Shown here: piece by piece, positions 40,701-50,346 of the stretch | Layout: the number at the start of each line of letters is the position of its first letter | Position numbering within the stretch: the stretch's first letter is position 1 | From: Aquabacterium lacunae | Lineage (GTDB): Bacteria; Pseudomonadota; Gammaproteobacteria; Burkholderiales; Burkholderiaceae_C | Length of the DNA stretch: 64,000 nt | NCBI RefSeq assembly: GCF_004310865.1 | Contig: NZ_SIXI01000002.1 | Location: forward strand, 62,001-126,000 | Direction: 5' to 3' | The notes under the pieces: generated by a model | Told to the model about the DNA's origin: nothing | The model's input: only the letters and a program-made list of their open reading frames with translations | The model's database searches: none | Program-made: the position numbers and the translations under genes

Positions 40701-41819
40701 TCAGCCAAGCTTGGGGGCTTGAGGGTGGGCTCGCGAGGGCGCGGAACCCAAGATCGGGGGCCGCGCCGTCAACCAGCGGCGGGCGGCTTGCTCGACAGGT
40801 CGCTCGACACCCCGGTGCACCAGCCAGGCCACCATGCAGCACAGAACCAGCAACAAAGGCACCTCGATCCAGGCCGTGCTTTCAACCCACGGAAATGCCT
40901 TGATGACCTGCCGGACCACCGCCATGTGCACGACGTAAAAGGCGAACGACGCCTTACCAAGCGCCTGAAGCACATCAGATGACAAGAAAGCGTGCCAGCG
41001 CGTGCGAACCTGTCCCAGATGTGCCACCAGCAGGCAAACCGCCGCAGGCAGGTAAAACAAAGAGTAGCGGAAAGGCTCAGGCACCTGCTGCCCAAACAAC
41101 ATGCAGGCACCCAACAAGACAAAAGCCGCCCACGCGGGCATGCGCCAGTTCAACCAACCTTGTCGCCAAAGGTCATGCAACCACATGCCCACCAGAAACT
41201 CAAGCAAACGGAAGGCCGGAAAGACATAAAAGAGCCAGTGCGCCAAGGTGTACGCCCCGGCGACCTTGGCGTCAGAGAACCAGAAGTGCATGCAAACGGC
41301 CCCTGTCAACACCACCGTCAGCAAGGCCAGCGTCAACACATGTCTGAGCCGATCTGGCCAATGCACCAACCACAAAAAGGCGAGGTAAAAGAACGCCTCA
41401 TTGGACAAAGACCAGGTGGGTCCGTTGAGCGAGAAATACACCGTTGAATCGGGCACCCAGCTCTGCAACAGCAACAGGTTGGAAAGGGCTGCCACCGGGT
41501 CAAGGTCACCCCGCCTGGCTGCCAGAAAGAGGTAGGGCAAGGCCATGAACACATGCAAGGGCCAAAGACGTGCCACCCGCAGCCCCACGTAGACCCAAGG
41601 CGAAGTGTGCCCTTGGCGCAAAGGCTCCGCATACGAATGCATGAGCACGAAGCCGGACAGCATGAAGAAGAACGAGACGCCGAAAAAGCCCTGGTCGATC
41701 ACACCCTGCCCCATTGGCCCGACACCCACCCAGGCGAGGTGACTGCCGAACACCATCAACGCGGCGATGAATCGCAGCCCCGTCAACGGACGGATCTGCC
41801 CCGAACGGGCTTCGTTCAT
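40701..41819 (-). CDS. Acyltransferase 3 family membrane protein (OafA-like) B
   Basis: A 372-residue membrane protein of the same family: RPLTGLRFIAALMVFGSHLAW at the N-terminus (catalytic His in GSH), FFFMLSGFVLMHSY, and about ten hydrophobic segments ending WLVHRGVERPVEQAARRW. It is the first gene of a two-gene unit with the acyltransferase downstream and is divergent from the PEP-CTERM-like gene across 172 bp. The two proteins are not near-identical copies. A role in decorating an exopolysaccharide or O-antigen is inferred from the family. Confidence 0.88.
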   Translation of the reverse strand: MNEARSGQIRPLTGLRFIAALMVFGSHLAWVGVGPMGQGVIDQGFFGVSFFFMLSGFVLMHSYAEPLRQGHTSPWVYVGLRVARLWPLHVFMALPYLFLAARRGDLDPVAALSNLLLLQSWVPDSTVYFSLNGPTWSLSNEAFFYLAFLWLVHWPDRLRHVLTLALLTVVLTGAVCMHFWFSDAKVAGAYTLAHWLFYVFPAFRLLEFLVGMWLHDLWRQGWLNWRMPAWAAFVLLGACMLFGQQVPEPFRYSLFYLPAAVCLLVAHLGQVRTRWHAFLSSDVLQALGKASFAFYVVHMAVVRQVIKAFPWVESTAWIEVPLLLVLCCMVAWLVHRGVERPVEQAARRWLTARPPILGSAPSRAHPQAPKLG

Positions 41820-41991
41820 GACTCACTCCCTTTGTCCTTTGAATATGTCCGGAGATGCTACCCTTTCATCACTGCAGGACGGGAGGGCATTGACCCCATG
41901 CCCCCCCGGATCCATGTGCCGGAAAAACACGGAGCGAAGTCGATCGGTCAAAGTGAAAAAATCACGGCAAACACCCTTTGGAGGAATCTGC

Positions 41992-42720
41992 ATGCCTGGA
42001 TTGACCCACCGACCGACCAAGGCCCTGTGCCTTGGCATCGCCCTGTTGACGTCGAGCGGTGCTTGGGCCACGTGTGCGCCAACGCCACTGAACAATGACT
42101 GTCAAGAGGTCAGGAACCTGACCGTGAGCAGCCCCCCACCCGTGCGCATTGACGCGCAAGCCACCGAGCGTGCCTCTGGCGGATGGGACTATCGGTACAC
42201 CCTGTCGGTCGACAACACCGCGCAACTACCCTTCGTGGCTCGCAGTTGGCTGCTGCCGGTGGCGCCCGATGCCCAGCTGTCGGACATACAGGCCATGTCC
42301 TTCAGGCCCGCCGCGTTGACCGAAGCCATGCCCTTCAGCCGCACCGACGCAGGACTGCTCTTCGACATCCAATCGCCTTATCCCTTGGTCATGCCAGGCG
42401 CGGGCCGCAATCTGCTGGACCTGGCTCGAATCAGCTTTCACTCGCCCTATGGTCCACAAGCCAAAGCCGAATCGGCCATCCGCTTCGAGGGGATCACGAA
42501 CATTCGCACATTCAACGTGACCGGCGTCACGGTGTATGAAACCAGCACGGGCATCACACCCAATCAGCCCTCGTGGGTCATGAGTGCCATGCCGGGTTCG
42601 CCGATTGCGCTCAGCCCTGTGCCGGAGGCCTCCGCTGCCACCCTGTCGGTGATTGGCCTGGCGGGTCTGATGGCCTTGACGCGAAGAGGCAGAAAAAAGC
42701 CCCTGCACGCAGGGGCTTGA
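41992..42720 (+). CDS. Secreted PEP-CTERM-like protein
   Basis: A 242-residue exported protein. The signal peptide (ALCLGIALLTSSGAWA) is cleaved near residue 28. The mature part is beta-rich without a known domain and has a cysteine pair in CAPTPLNNDCQEV. The C-terminus has the sorting-domain layout: VPEAS (canonical VPEPS with Ala for Pro), a hydrophobic helix (ATLSVIGLAGLMALT) and the RRGRKK cluster. Such proteins are handled by an exosortase in exopolysaccharide-producing bacteria; no exosortase gene is in the window. ATG 41992 has GGAGG. Its last codons overlap the guaA terminator. Confidence 0.75.
   Translation: MPGLTHRPTKALCLGIALLTSSGAWATCAPTPLNNDCQEVRNLTVSSPPPVRIDAQATERASGGWDYRYTLSVDNTAQLPFVARSWLLPVAPDAQLSDIQAMSFRPAALTEAMPFSRTDAGLLFDIQSPYPLVMPGAGRNLLDLARISFHSPYGPQAKAESAIRFEGITNIRTFNVTGVTVYETSTGITPNQPSWVMSAMPGSPIALSPVPEASAATLSVIGLAGLMALTRRGRKKPLHAGA
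42693..42718 (-). terminator. guaA terminator inside the end of the PEP-CTERM-like gene
   Basis: On the minus strand AAGCCCCTGC/GCAGGGGCTT is followed by TTTTTT. It lies 26-50 bp beyond the guaA stop and within the last codons of the convergent gene. Confidence 0.85.
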
Positions 42721-42744
42721 TGGGCTGCGGCCAAGCCGCAGGGT

Positions 42745-44349
42745 TCACTCCCACTCGATGGTGGCAGGCGGCTTGGAGCTCACGTCGTAGGTCACGCGGT
42801 TGATGCCGCGCACCTCGTTGATGATGCGGCCGGAGGTGCGCTTGAGCATGCTGTAAGGCAGCTCGGCCCAGTCGGCGGTCATGAAGTCAGAGGTCTGCAC
42901 GGCGCGCAAGGCCACCACATAGTCGTAGGTGCGGCCATCGCCCATCACGCCCACGCTCTTGACCGGCAGGAACACGGTGAAGGCCTGACTGGTCAGGTCG
43001 TACCAGCTCTTGCCCGTGTCGGGGTCGATGGTGTTGCGCAGCTCTTCGATGAAGATGGCGTCGGCGCGGCGCAGCAGGTCGGCGTATTCCTTCTTCACCT
43101 CACCCAGGATGCGCACGCCCAGGCCCGGGCCCGGGAACGGGTGGCGGTAAACCATCTCGGGCGGCAGGCCCAGGGCCACGCCCAGCTCGCGCACTTCGTC
43201 CTTGAACAGCTCGCGCAGCGGCTCCAGCAGCTTCAGGCCCAGCTGCTCCGGCAGGCCACCCACGTTGTGGTGGCTCTTGATGGTGGTGGCCTTCTTGGTC
43301 TTGGTGCCACCGCTTTCCACCACGTCGGGGTAGATGGTGCCCTGGGCCAGGAAGGTCGCGCCCTTGACGCCATTGCCTGCAGCCTTGAGCTTCTCGGCCT
43401 CGGCCTTGAACACGTCCACGAACAGGCCGCCGATGATCTTGCGCTTGCGCTCAGGGTCGGTCACACCGGCCAGCTGGCCCAGGAACAGATCCGACGCATC
43501 GACGCGGATGACCTTGGCGTGCAGCTTGCCTTCGAACATGTCCATGACCATGTCGCCTTCGTTCAGGCGCAGCAGGCCGTGGTCCACGAACACGCAGGTC
43601 AGCTGGTCGCCAATGGCGCGGTGGATCAGGGCCGCAGCCACCGACGAATCCACCCCCCCCGACAGGCCCAGGATGACTTCTTCATCACCCACCTGCTCGC
43701 GGATCTTGGCCACGGCTTCTTCGATGTAGTTGCCCATGATCCAGTCGCCCTGGCAACCTGCGATCTCGCGCACAAAGCGGTTGATCATGGCAGCGCCCTG
43801 CACCGTGTGCGTGACCTCGGGGTGGAACTGCACGGCGTAGTAGCCCTTGGCTTCGTTGGCCATGCCGGCGATCGGGCAGCTGGGCGTCGAGGCCATCAGC
43901 TGGAAGCCTTCGGGCAGCTTCGTGACCTTGTCGCCATGGCTCATCCACACCTTCAGCATGCCGTGGCCTTCAGCGGTGGTGAAGTCGGCGATGCCATCGA
44001 GCAGCTTCGTGTGGCCGTGGGCGCGCACTTCGGCATAGCCGAACTCGCGGGTGTCGCTCCAGCTCACTTCACCGCCCAGTTGCACGGCCATGGTCTGCAT
44101 GCCGTAGCAGATGCCCAGCACGGGCACACCCAGGTCCCACACGGCCTGCGGGGCGCGCAGCTGGTGGTCCTCGTAGGTGGAGGCATGGCTGCCCGACAGG
44201 ATGATGGCCTTGGGCTTGTACGACTGGATGAAGTCGTCCGACACGTCGTTCGGGTGGATCTCGCAGTAGACGTGGGCTTCGCGCACACGGCGGGCGATCA
44301 GCTGCGTGACCTGGGAGCCGAAATCGAGGATGAGGATCTTGTCGTGCAT
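42745..44349 (-). CDS. guaA: GMP synthase (glutamine-hydrolysing)
   Basis: A 534-residue two-domain amidotransferase. The class I glutaminase has nucleophile C81 ([12 protein letters not shown]) and the His/Glu pair in HPEVTHT. The ATP-pyrophosphatase domain has [15 protein letters not shown], and the C-terminal dimer domain has [15 protein letters not shown] and ending GTIEWE-like [15 protein letters not shown]. It aminates XMP to GMP. It is the third gene of guaB-MFS-guaA on the minus strand, though a terminator after guaB makes separate transcription partly likely. Confidence 0.98.
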   Translation of the reverse strand: MHDKILILDFGSQVTQLIARRVREAHVYCEIHPNDVSDDFIQSYKPKAIILSGSHASTYEDHQLRAPQAVWDLGVPVLGICYGMQTMAVQLGGEVSWSDTREFGYAEVRAHGHTKLLDGIADFTTAEGHGMLKVWMSHGDKVTKLPEGFQLMASTPSCPIAGMANEAKGYYAVQFHPEVTHTVQGAAMINRFVREIAGCQGDWIMGNYIEEAVAKIREQVGDEEVILGLSGGVDSSVAAALIHRAIGDQLTCVFVDHGLLRLNEGDMVMDMFEGKLHAKVIRVDASDLFLGQLAGVTDPERKRKIIGGLFVDVFKAEAEKLKAAGNGVKGATFLAQGTIYPDVVESGGTKTKKATTIKSHHNVGGLPEQLGLKLLEPLRELFKDEVRELGVALGLPPEMVYRHPFPGPGLGVRILGEVKKEYADLLRRADAIFIEELRNTIDPDTGKSWYDLTSQAFTVFLPVKSVGVMGDGRTYDYVVALRAVQTSDFMTADWAELPYSMLKRTSGRIINEVRGINRVTYDVSSKPPATIEWE

Positions 44350-44370
44350 GGCAGAACTCGGGCAAGGGCA

Positions 44371-45606
44371 TCAGGCGCCGGCCGTGGGGGCCGGGCTGCT
44401 GCGGTAGCGGGAAAAATAGACGAAGGCGATCCAGGCCGCAATGCCCTGGAGCGCCGCACAGACGAAAAACGGAATGCCAACGCGCCAGTCTTCACGCGGC
44501 AGGTGCGAGACGGTGGCCATGAGCGGCCCCGCCATCAGCGGGCCCACCACGGCCGACAGGCTGACGATGGACGCCGCAGCCCCCATGCTTTCGCCCTGGG
44601 TGGAGGCATCGGCGGCGTTGGAGATCATGCTCTGGATGGCCGGCTGAATGCCAAAGCCCAGCACATTGCCGATGGTGATGGCGTACATCATCCAGGGCTC
44701 TTTGGCCAGGCCCCAGCAGCAGTAGGCCACCACGCTCGACAGCATCCCGATCATGGCCAAGCGCCCCACGCCCAGCTTGCGCTCCAGCGGGCGCATCAGC
44801 CCGCCCTGCATCACGGCGGCGGTCATGCCCAGGGCGAACAGCGACATGCCGTTTTCTTTCGGGGTCCAGCCAAACTGCAGGCTGGTGTGCAGCAGCCACA
44901 CCGTCTGCATGGTGAACTGCGTGAGCATGGTGCAGGCCAGCGCCCACAACAGGGGCTCGACACCCTTGAGCTGGCGCAGGCGGGCCAGCGCGCCAAACGG
45001 CGAGCGGAACACGAAGGGGCGGCGGTTTTCAGGCGCCAGCGATTCAGGCAGCACGAAATAGCCGTACACCGCATTCAGCAGGGCCAGCCCCCCCGACACC
45101 ATGAAAGGCAGGCGATGGTCGTCGTCACCCAGCAGCCCGCCAATGACCGGCCCCAGGATGAAACCGATGCCGAACATGGCGCCCAGCAGCCCGAAGTTGC
45201 GGGCACGGGTTTCAGGCGTCGTGATGTCGGCCACATAGGCATTGGCCACGGCAATGTTGGCGCACAGCATGCCGGCAAACATGCGCACCACCAGCAGCCA
45301 GATGAAGTCGGTGGCAAAGGCCGTGACGAAAAAGTTGATGGCCATGCCCGTCAGGCCGATCAGCAGCACGGGCCGGCGGCCGAACCGATCGCTCAATGCG
45401 CCCAGCACCGGCGCACTGAAGAACTGCAGCAGCGCAAAACTGAGCTGGATGGCGCCGTATCCCAGCGAAATCGCCGACGGGTCGGCATAGTGCGAACCCA
45501 CCAGCTTGGGCAGCACAGGCGCGATGAGACCGATCGACATCATGTCGATCAGCAGCGTGATCATGATGAAAGGCATCGCGGCCTTGCGGCCTGTCACGGC
45601 GGTCAT
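44371..45606 (-). CDS. MFS transporter (Tet/TCR-like, 12 membrane helices)
   Basis: A 411-residue major-facilitator protein with twelve predicted membrane segments. The loop 2-3 motif is GALSDRFGRRPVLLIGL, the helix 5 region FGIGFILGPVIGGLLGDD is the antiporter motif C, and the N-terminus (ITLLIDMMSIGLIAPVLPKL) resembles the tetracycline-efflux branch. Substrate prediction from this similarity alone is unreliable, so resistance is not claimed. It lies between guaB and guaA: 21 bp before guaA, and 57 bp after guaB across a strong terminator. Confidence 0.88.
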   Translation of the reverse strand: MTAVTGRKAAMPFIMITLLIDMMSIGLIAPVLPKLVGSHYADPSAISLGYGAIQLSFALLQFFSAPVLGALSDRFGRRPVLLIGLTGMAINFFVTAFATDFIWLLVVRMFAGMLCANIAVANAYVADITTPETRARNFGLLGAMFGIGFILGPVIGGLLGDDDHRLPFMVSGGLALLNAVYGYFVLPESLAPENRRPFVFRSPFGALARLRQLKGVEPLLWALACTMLTQFTMQTVWLLHTSLQFGWTPKENGMSLFALGMTAAVMQGGLMRPLERKLGVGRLAMIGMLSSVVAYCCWGLAKEPWMMYAITIGNVLGFGIQPAIQSMISNAADASTQGESMGAAASIVSLSAVVGPLMAGPLMATVSHLPREDWRVGIPFFVCAALQGIAAWIAFVYFSRYRSSPAPTAGA

Positions 45607-45617
45607 CGCGGTCCTGT

Positions 45618-45644
45618 AAAAAAAGCGGCCCCGCTGGGGGCCGC
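45618..45644 (-). terminator. Intrinsic terminator after guaB
   Basis: GCGGCCCC-CAGC-GGGGCCGC followed by seven T on the minus strand, about 20 bp past the guaB stop and just before the MFS gene. Confidence 0.92.
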
Positions 45645-45663
45645 CTGCCGAGGTGATGTCACC

Positions 45664-47136
45664 TCACTCCATGCGGTAGTTCGGTGCTTCCTTGGTGATC
45701 TGCACGTCGTGGACGTGGCTCTCACGGATGCCGGCCGAGGTGATCTCGACGAACTCGGCCTTGTTGCGCATGTCTTCGATCGTGCCGCAACCGCAGTAGC
45801 CCATCGAGGCCTTCAGGCCACCGGCCATCTGGTAGATGATGGTCAGCACCGAGCCCTTGTAGGGCACCCGACCTTCGATGCCCTCGGGCACGAGCTTGTC
45901 GGCGTTCGGGTTGGTGGTCTCGTCGTTTTCCTGGAAGTAGCGGTCGGCCGAACCGGCCTTCATGGCGCCGATCGAGCCCATGCCGCGGTAGCTCTTGTAC
46001 GAGCGGCCCTGGTACAGGATCACTTCGCCCGGGGCTTCTTCGGTGCCGGCAAACATGCCACCCATCATCACGGCCGAAGCGCCGGCGGCGATGGCCTTGG
46101 CGATGTCGCCCGAATAGCGGATACCGCCGTCGGCGATCAGGGGCACGCCGGTGCCCTGCAGCGCCGTGGCCACGTTGTCGATGGCGGTGATCTGGGGCAC
46201 GCCCACGCCCGCGATGATGCGGGTGGTGCAGATGGAGCCAGGGCCGATGCCGACCTTGACGCCGTCGGCGCCGGCTTCGACCAGGGCCAGCGCGGCCGCG
46301 CCGGTGGCGATGTTGCCGCCGATGACGTCAACGTGCGGGAAGTTCTGCTTGACCCAGCGCACACGCTCGATCACGCCGTGGCTGTGGCCGTGCGCGGTGT
46401 CGACGATGAGCGCGTCCACACCGGCCTTCACCAGCAGTTCCACACGTTCTTCGGTGCCCTCGCCCACGCCAACGGCCGCACCCACGCGCAGCTTGCCTTG
46501 CGGGTCACGCGCGGCGTTGGGGAAGTTGGTCTGCTTGGTGATGTCCTTGACGGTGTACAGGCCGCGCAGCTCGTTCTTGTCATTGACCATGACCACGCGC
46601 TCCAGCTTGTGCTGGTGCATCAGGGCCTTGGCTTCGGCCAGCGAGGCGCCGTCCATCACGGTGATGAGGCGCTCGCGCGGCGTCATGATGTCGCGCACGG
46701 GCACATCCAGGCGGCTCTCGAAACGCAGGTCACGGCCGGTCACGATACCGACCACCTTGCCGTCATCGACCACCGGGAAGCCGGAAATGCCGTGTTGCTT
46801 GCTCAGCTCGATCACGTCGCGCACCTTGACGCCCGACGAGATGGTGATGGGATCACGCAGCACACCCGACTCGTAGCGCTTGACGCGCGCCACCTCGGCG
46901 GCCTGTTGCTTGGCCGTCAGGTTCTTGTGGATGATGCCGATGCCGCCTTCCTGGGCGATGGCGATCGCCAGACGGGCTTCCGTGACGGTGTCCATGGCAG
47001 CGGACACCAGCGGCAGATTCAATTGGATGTTGCGGGACAGGCGGGTGGCCAGCGAAGTGTCGCGGGGCAACACTTGAGAATAGGCGGGCACCAGCAGCAC
47101 GTCGTCGAACGTGAGTGCTTTACCAAGCAGGCGCAT
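45664..47136 (-). CDS. guaB: Inosine-5'-monophosphate dehydrogenase
   Basis: A 490-residue IMPDH with the standard layout: the N-terminal barrel start [17 protein letters not shown], two CBS domains (about residues 95-215, [16 protein letters not shown] and [12 protein letters not shown]), the catalytic loop [18 protein letters not shown] with the active-site cysteine, and the flap region (GSADRYFQ). It oxidises IMP to XMP, the first step to GMP. The ATG at 47136 gives the usual [12 protein letters not shown] start; the frame's longer reading to 47610 is antisense noise. A TATAAT promoter lies 26 bp upstream. Confidence 0.98.
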   Translation of the reverse strand: MRLLGKALTFDDVLLVPAYSQVLPRDTSLATRLSRNIQLNLPLVSAAMDTVTEARLAIAIAQEGGIGIIHKNLTAKQQAAEVARVKRYESGVLRDPITISSGVKVRDVIELSKQHGISGFPVVDDGKVVGIVTGRDLRFESRLDVPVRDIMTPRERLITVMDGASLAEAKALMHQHKLERVVMVNDKNELRGLYTVKDITKQTNFPNAARDPQGKLRVGAAVGVGEGTEERVELLVKAGVDALIVDTAHGHSHGVIERVRWVKQNFPHVDVIGGNIATGAAALALVEAGADGVKVGIGPGSICTTRIIAGVGVPQITAIDNVATALQGTGVPLIADGGIRYSGDIAKAIAAGASAVMMGGMFAGTEEAPGEVILYQGRSYKSYRGMGSIGAMKAGSADRYFQENDETTNPNADKLVPEGIEGRVPYKGSVLTIIYQMAGGLKASMGYCGCGTIEDMRNKAEFVEITSAGIRESHVHDVQITKEAPNYRME

Positions 47137-47161
47137 GAACAGGCTCCAGACGCAAAAGCGG

Positions 47162-47189
47162 ATTATAAACGAGCCGGGAGGCTTCTCCA
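47162..47189 (-). promoter_or_regulatory. guaB promoter
   Basis: On the minus strand a perfect -10 TATAAT (47162-47167) has TGGAGA (47184-47189) upstream at 16-bp spacing, a 4-of-6 -35 match. It lies 26 bp before the guaB ATG, giving a very short leader. Confidence 0.65.
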
Positions 47190-47263
47190 CCGTCGGGCAA
47201 ACACGTGCACCTTGACACGCATTTGCACGCCACACCCGCCATGCCGCCACTACACTTTGCGCC

Positions 47264-47788
47264 ATGCACCCAACCGCCCGCCATTGCCTGCCCCTGGTGG
47301 CCCTGATCACCAGCCTGTTCACCCTGGTCACCCCTGCCACGGCCCAGCAGTGGAAGTGGCGAGATGCCAGCGGCCAGATCCAGTACAGCGATCGCCCGCC
47401 ACCCGCCACGGTGCCCGAGAAAGATGTGCTGGTGCGACCGCGCACCAACATCCCCTCGCCACGCCCCCTGATCCCGCAGGATGCAGCGTCTGCGGCCTCG
47501 GCCACCATGGCGGGCACGCCCGCAACGCCGACGGTGGACAAGCGTCTGGAAGCCGAGCGCAAGAAGGCCGAAGACGCCGAAAAGGAAAAGCAAAGGGCTG
47601 AAAAGGCCAAACAGGACGCAGAGCGCGCGGAAGGATGCGCAAGGGCGAAGTCCTACCAGAAAGACCTGAACGAAGGCATCCGCATTTCGCGCACGAATGC
47701 CAAAGGCGACCGTGAGATATTGGACGATCAGGGCCGTGATGCCGAAAAGGCGCGCATGCGCGAGGCCGTCAAGAATTTGTGCAAATGA
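47264..47788 (+). CDS. DUF4124-domain protein, exported
   Basis: A 174-residue protein with a signal peptide ([19 protein letters not shown], cleaved near residue 27), a short DUF4124 domain ([19 protein letters not shown]), a Pro-rich link and a highly charged coiled-coil ([20 protein letters not shown] and onward) ending near NLCK. The family occurs widely in Burkholderiales envelopes; its function is not known. It is divergent from guaB and convergent with rnfH. Confidence 0.85.
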   Translation: MHPTARHCLPLVALITSLFTLVTPATAQQWKWRDASGQIQYSDRPPPATVPEKDVLVRPRTNIPSPRPLIPQDAASAASATMAGTPATPTVDKRLEAERKKAEDAEKEKQRAEKAKQDAERAEGCARAKSYQKDLNEGIRISRTNAKGDREILDDQGRDAEKARMREAVKNLCK

Positions 47789-47813
47789 CCTGACACCCCG
47801 GCACGGGCTAGCG

Positions 47814-48194
47814 TCAGGTGCTGACCGCTTTCTTGGGTCCAGGAGACTGTGTCATGTCCTTGACCCAGTCTCGGGGGCGGTGGTACCCCTTGGGCAGCTT
47901 TTCTCCTTGGGCACGGTAGCGCTGGCGACGAGCTTCCTTGGGGTCGACCGTCAGACCGCGATAGATCTCGATGCGGTCGCCTTGGCGCACGACAGTGTCA
48001 AGTGGCGTCTTGCGCCCCCAGATGCCGACGGCCAGCCCCTCAAAGCCTTGGGAGAACCAGCCTGACGCCTTCAAAGCGTCGCCCACAGTGCTGTCCGCTG
48101 GCAGTGGCAAAGTGCGGCATTTCAGGTCGCGGGCCTGGGGGCTGTACACGAGCACCACCGTCAAGTTGGACCGTGCTGTGTCATCGGTCACCAT
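47814..48194 (-). CDS. rnfH: RnfH-family (RatB) ubiquitin-like fold protein
   Basis: A 126-residue protein of the RnfH/UPF0125 family (also RatB): the pattern VVLVYSPQARDLKCRTLPLP and VGIWGRKTPLDTVVRQGDRIEIYRGLTVDPKEARRQRY. It has a beta-grasp fold; its molecular role is unclear. The C-terminal tail (HRPRDWVKDMTQSPG) is basic and poorly conserved. It starts at ATG 48194, 14 bp inside the end of ratA, so it is translationally coupled. Confidence 0.92.
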   Translation of the reverse strand: MVTDDTARSNLTVVLVYSPQARDLKCRTLPLPADSTVGDALKASGWFSQGFEGLAVGIWGRKTPLDTVVRQGDRIEIYRGLTVDPKEARRQRYRAQGEKLPKGYHRPRDWVKDMTQSPGPKKAVST

Positions 48195-48645
48195 AGACTT
48201 CCTCTGCTCTCTTGACGAAAGCGTCCACGAAGGTCGAGGCGATGCGATCGAACACCGGGCTGACCACCAGCGACAGCGACCGGCTGGAAAAACTGTAATC
48301 CAGCGAGAACTCGACCTTGCAGGCCTGTGGCTCGACATCGGGGGCCGCACCAGGACTTTGCAAGGGCGTGAAGCGCCAGGTGCCCGCCAGGTGAGAGAAT
48401 GGGCCGTCCACCAGCTGCATGCTGACCTGGCGGTCGTGCTGGTTCACGTTGCGCGTGGTGAAAGACTGCTTGACCCCGGCAAAGGCAATGTGCAGGCGCG
48501 CGGTCACGCCATCGGCATGCTGCTCGATGACCTCGGCCTGGGCGCACCAGGGCAGGAACTTGGGATACTGGGCCACGTCGGTCACCAGCGCGTACATTTC
48601 GCGCGGGCTGTACCACAGCAGCACGGACTTGTGGACATGCTTCAT
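48181..48645 (-). CDS. ratA: RatA-type ribosome association / coenzyme Q-binding START-domain protein
   Basis: A 154-residue single-domain protein of the RatA/COQ10 family: HVHKSVLLWYSPREMYALVTDVAQYPKFLPWC at the N-terminus and a final helix VDAFVKRAEEVYG. In E. coli RatA was reported to block 70S assembly; the eukaryotic relative COQ10 binds ubiquinone. A toxin role is therefore not certain. It is divergent from smpB (35 bp apart), the normal arrangement for this pair, and overlaps rnfH by 14 bp. Confidence 0.93.
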   Translation of the reverse strand: MKHVHKSVLLWYSPREMYALVTDVAQYPKFLPWCAQAEVIEQHADGVTARLHIAFAGVKQSFTTRNVNQHDRQVSMQLVDGPFSHLAGTWRFTPLQSPGAAPDVEPQACKVEFSLDYSFSSRSLSLVVSPVFDRIASTFVDAFVKRAEEVYGDR

Positions 48646-48680
48646 AGAATCTGAGTATTTTACGGACCCATCGCCTTCTC

Positions 48681-49145
48681 ATGTCGATTGCAGAAAACCG
48701 CAAAGCCCTTTTCAACTACCACATCGAGGAAAAGTTCGAGGCGGGCGTCGTGCTGGAGGGCTGGGAAGTCAAGGCCATCCGCGAGGGACAGGTGCAGATG
48801 ACCGACGGCTATGTCGTCATCAAGAATGGCGAGCTGTACCTGATCGGCCTGCGAATCAATGCCTTGCGTTCGGCATCGACCCACATCAAGCCAGAGGCCG
48901 ACCGCACCAAGAAGCTGCTGATGCACCGCGCCGAGATCCGGCGCCTGATCGGCAAGACCGAACAGAAGGGCTTCACCCTGGTGCCGCTGAACCTGCACTG
49001 GAAAGGCGGCCGCGTGAAGGCCGACATCGCCCTGGCCAAAGGCAAGGCCGAACACGACAAGCGCAACACCATCAAGGACCGCGACTGGGAGCGCGAAAAG
49101 GGGCGCCTGATGCGCCACAAGGTGTCGTCACCCGGGAAAGACTGA
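48681..49145 (+). CDS. smpB: SsrA-binding protein SmpB
   Basis: A 154-residue tmRNA-binding protein of normal size with [41 protein letters not shown] and a basic C-terminal tail ([12 protein letters not shown]). It delivers tmRNA to stalled ribosomes. It is divergent from ratA; no ssrA RNA gene was seen in the window. The AraC gene follows after 89 bp. Confidence 0.97.
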   Translation: MSIAENRKALFNYHIEEKFEAGVVLEGWEVKAIREGQVQMTDGYVVIKNGELYLIGLRINALRSASTHIKPEADRTKKLLMHRAEIRRLIGKTEQKGFTLVPLNLHWKGGRVKADIALAKGKAEHDKRNTIKDRDWEREKGRLMRHKVSSPGKD

Positions 49146-49234
49146 TTTCCATCGTGCCCGGCTGTCGCGTTCAGCCCCCTATTTGTCGCACACGAATCTA
49201 GGCGGCAGACACGGCCTTTCCTACAGTCCAGCAC

Positions 49235-50317
49235 ATGCTGGACGCCGCACTGCCCCTTCCCTTGCCATTGGCCTTGCCGGCCATGGACACGCCCTTGCCA
49301 GGCCACAGGATCCCGCTGGCTTCGCCCAACACCTGGATCCGTGCCGCCCTGAAATGCCGATTCAATGTGCACCCGCTGATGGCGGCGGCACAGGCCGACC
49401 TCAGCCCTGAACGCCCGGCCACCATCACGCGCCAGGGCATGGTGCAACTGATGCAGCAATGTGTGGTGGAAGCGGCACCCCAGCACCACTTCCCGCTGGT
49501 GCTGGGCGACGCCTTCGCGTTCGACCACCTGCCGGCCATCGAGACCTTCCTGGCCACCAGCCCCACCCTGCGTCAGGCCCTGCCTGCACTGCACTGGGCC
49601 GAGCAGATGATGCCCACCATGAAACTGCGCTGGGAAGAAGGCACCGCCGTGTCGGCCATCGTGATCGATGTGGCCCTGCCGACCGACAGCGAGCATGTCA
49701 AAGGCTGGTTCGCCGAGGGCCTGCTGGCCGGCATCCACAAGTTCATGCGGCTGGCACTGGGGGCTGGCTCGGCCGGCATGCACCTGGAGCTGGCCCACGA
49801 CCCGGGGCCTCAGCGCCGTGATTGCGAAGCCCACTTCAAGCTCCCCGTGCGCAGCATGGCAGGTCGCAACGCACTGGTGTTCCCGACTGCGGTGCTCGAC
49901 CGCCACCTGCCGGGCGCTGTGCCGGGCTTGCATGTGCGGGCGCAGCAATTGATCGAGCAACAGATGCCCACACCGCCCCAGGGCCTGAGCGCCAGGCTGG
50001 ACGCCATGTTCCGGCAACAACCGCAATTGCTGGGCCAGGGCATCGAGCGACTGGCCGATCGCATGGGGCTGCACCCCCGAACCCTTCAGCGCCGACTGCA
50101 GACCGAGGGCCAGCTGTTTGCCGACATCCAGGCCCGCTGCCGCTTCGACCTGGCGGTGCAGGCCCTCAAGCAATCCACCTGCAGCATCGAGGCGCTCAGC
50201 GAACAATTGGGCTTCAGCGACCGCCACAGTTTCACGCGGGCGTTCCGCCGCTGGACAGGCCTGGCGCCCACCGAATTCAGGCAGCAGCACCTGGCACAGC
50301 AGCCGGCCTCACACTGA
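49235..50317 (+). CDS. AraC-family regulator
   Basis: A 360-residue protein with an N-terminal arabinose-binding-like domain (about 30-230; AFAFDHLPAIETFLATSP) and a C-terminal AraC HTH pair (about 270-350; ERLADRMGLHPRTLQRRLQ, SIEALSEQLGFSDRHSFTRAF then PTEFRQQHL). The N-terminal Leu/Pro run before residue 17 is unlike the family, so ATG 49283 is an alternative start. The target is unknown; the flanking genes smpB and metC give no clue. It is convergent with metC. Confidence 0.9.
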   Translation: MLDAALPLPLPLALPAMDTPLPGHRIPLASPNTWIRAALKCRFNVHPLMAAAQADLSPERPATITRQGMVQLMQQCVVEAAPQHHFPLVLGDAFAFDHLPAIETFLATSPTLRQALPALHWAEQMMPTMKLRWEEGTAVSAIVIDVALPTDSEHVKGWFAEGLLAGIHKFMRLALGAGSAGMHLELAHDPGPQRRDCEAHFKLPVRSMAGRNALVFPTAVLDRHLPGAVPGLHVRAQQLIEQQMPTPPQGLSARLDAMFRQQPQLLGQGIERLADRMGLHPRTLQRRLQTEGQLFADIQARCRFDLAVQALKQSTCSIEALSEQLGFSDRHSFTRAFRRWTGLAPTEFRQQHLAQQPASH

Positions 50318-50346
50318 CCACGCGCCGAGCCCCTCCCGCGGTTCAC

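Noticed and set aside
43141-47601. A 1486-codon open frame on the plus strand
   Set aside because: It is fully antisense to guaA, the MFS gene and most of guaB, all of which have clear family motifs. Its His/Gln/Ala/Val-rich composition is what high-GC codon bias produces on the opposite strand.
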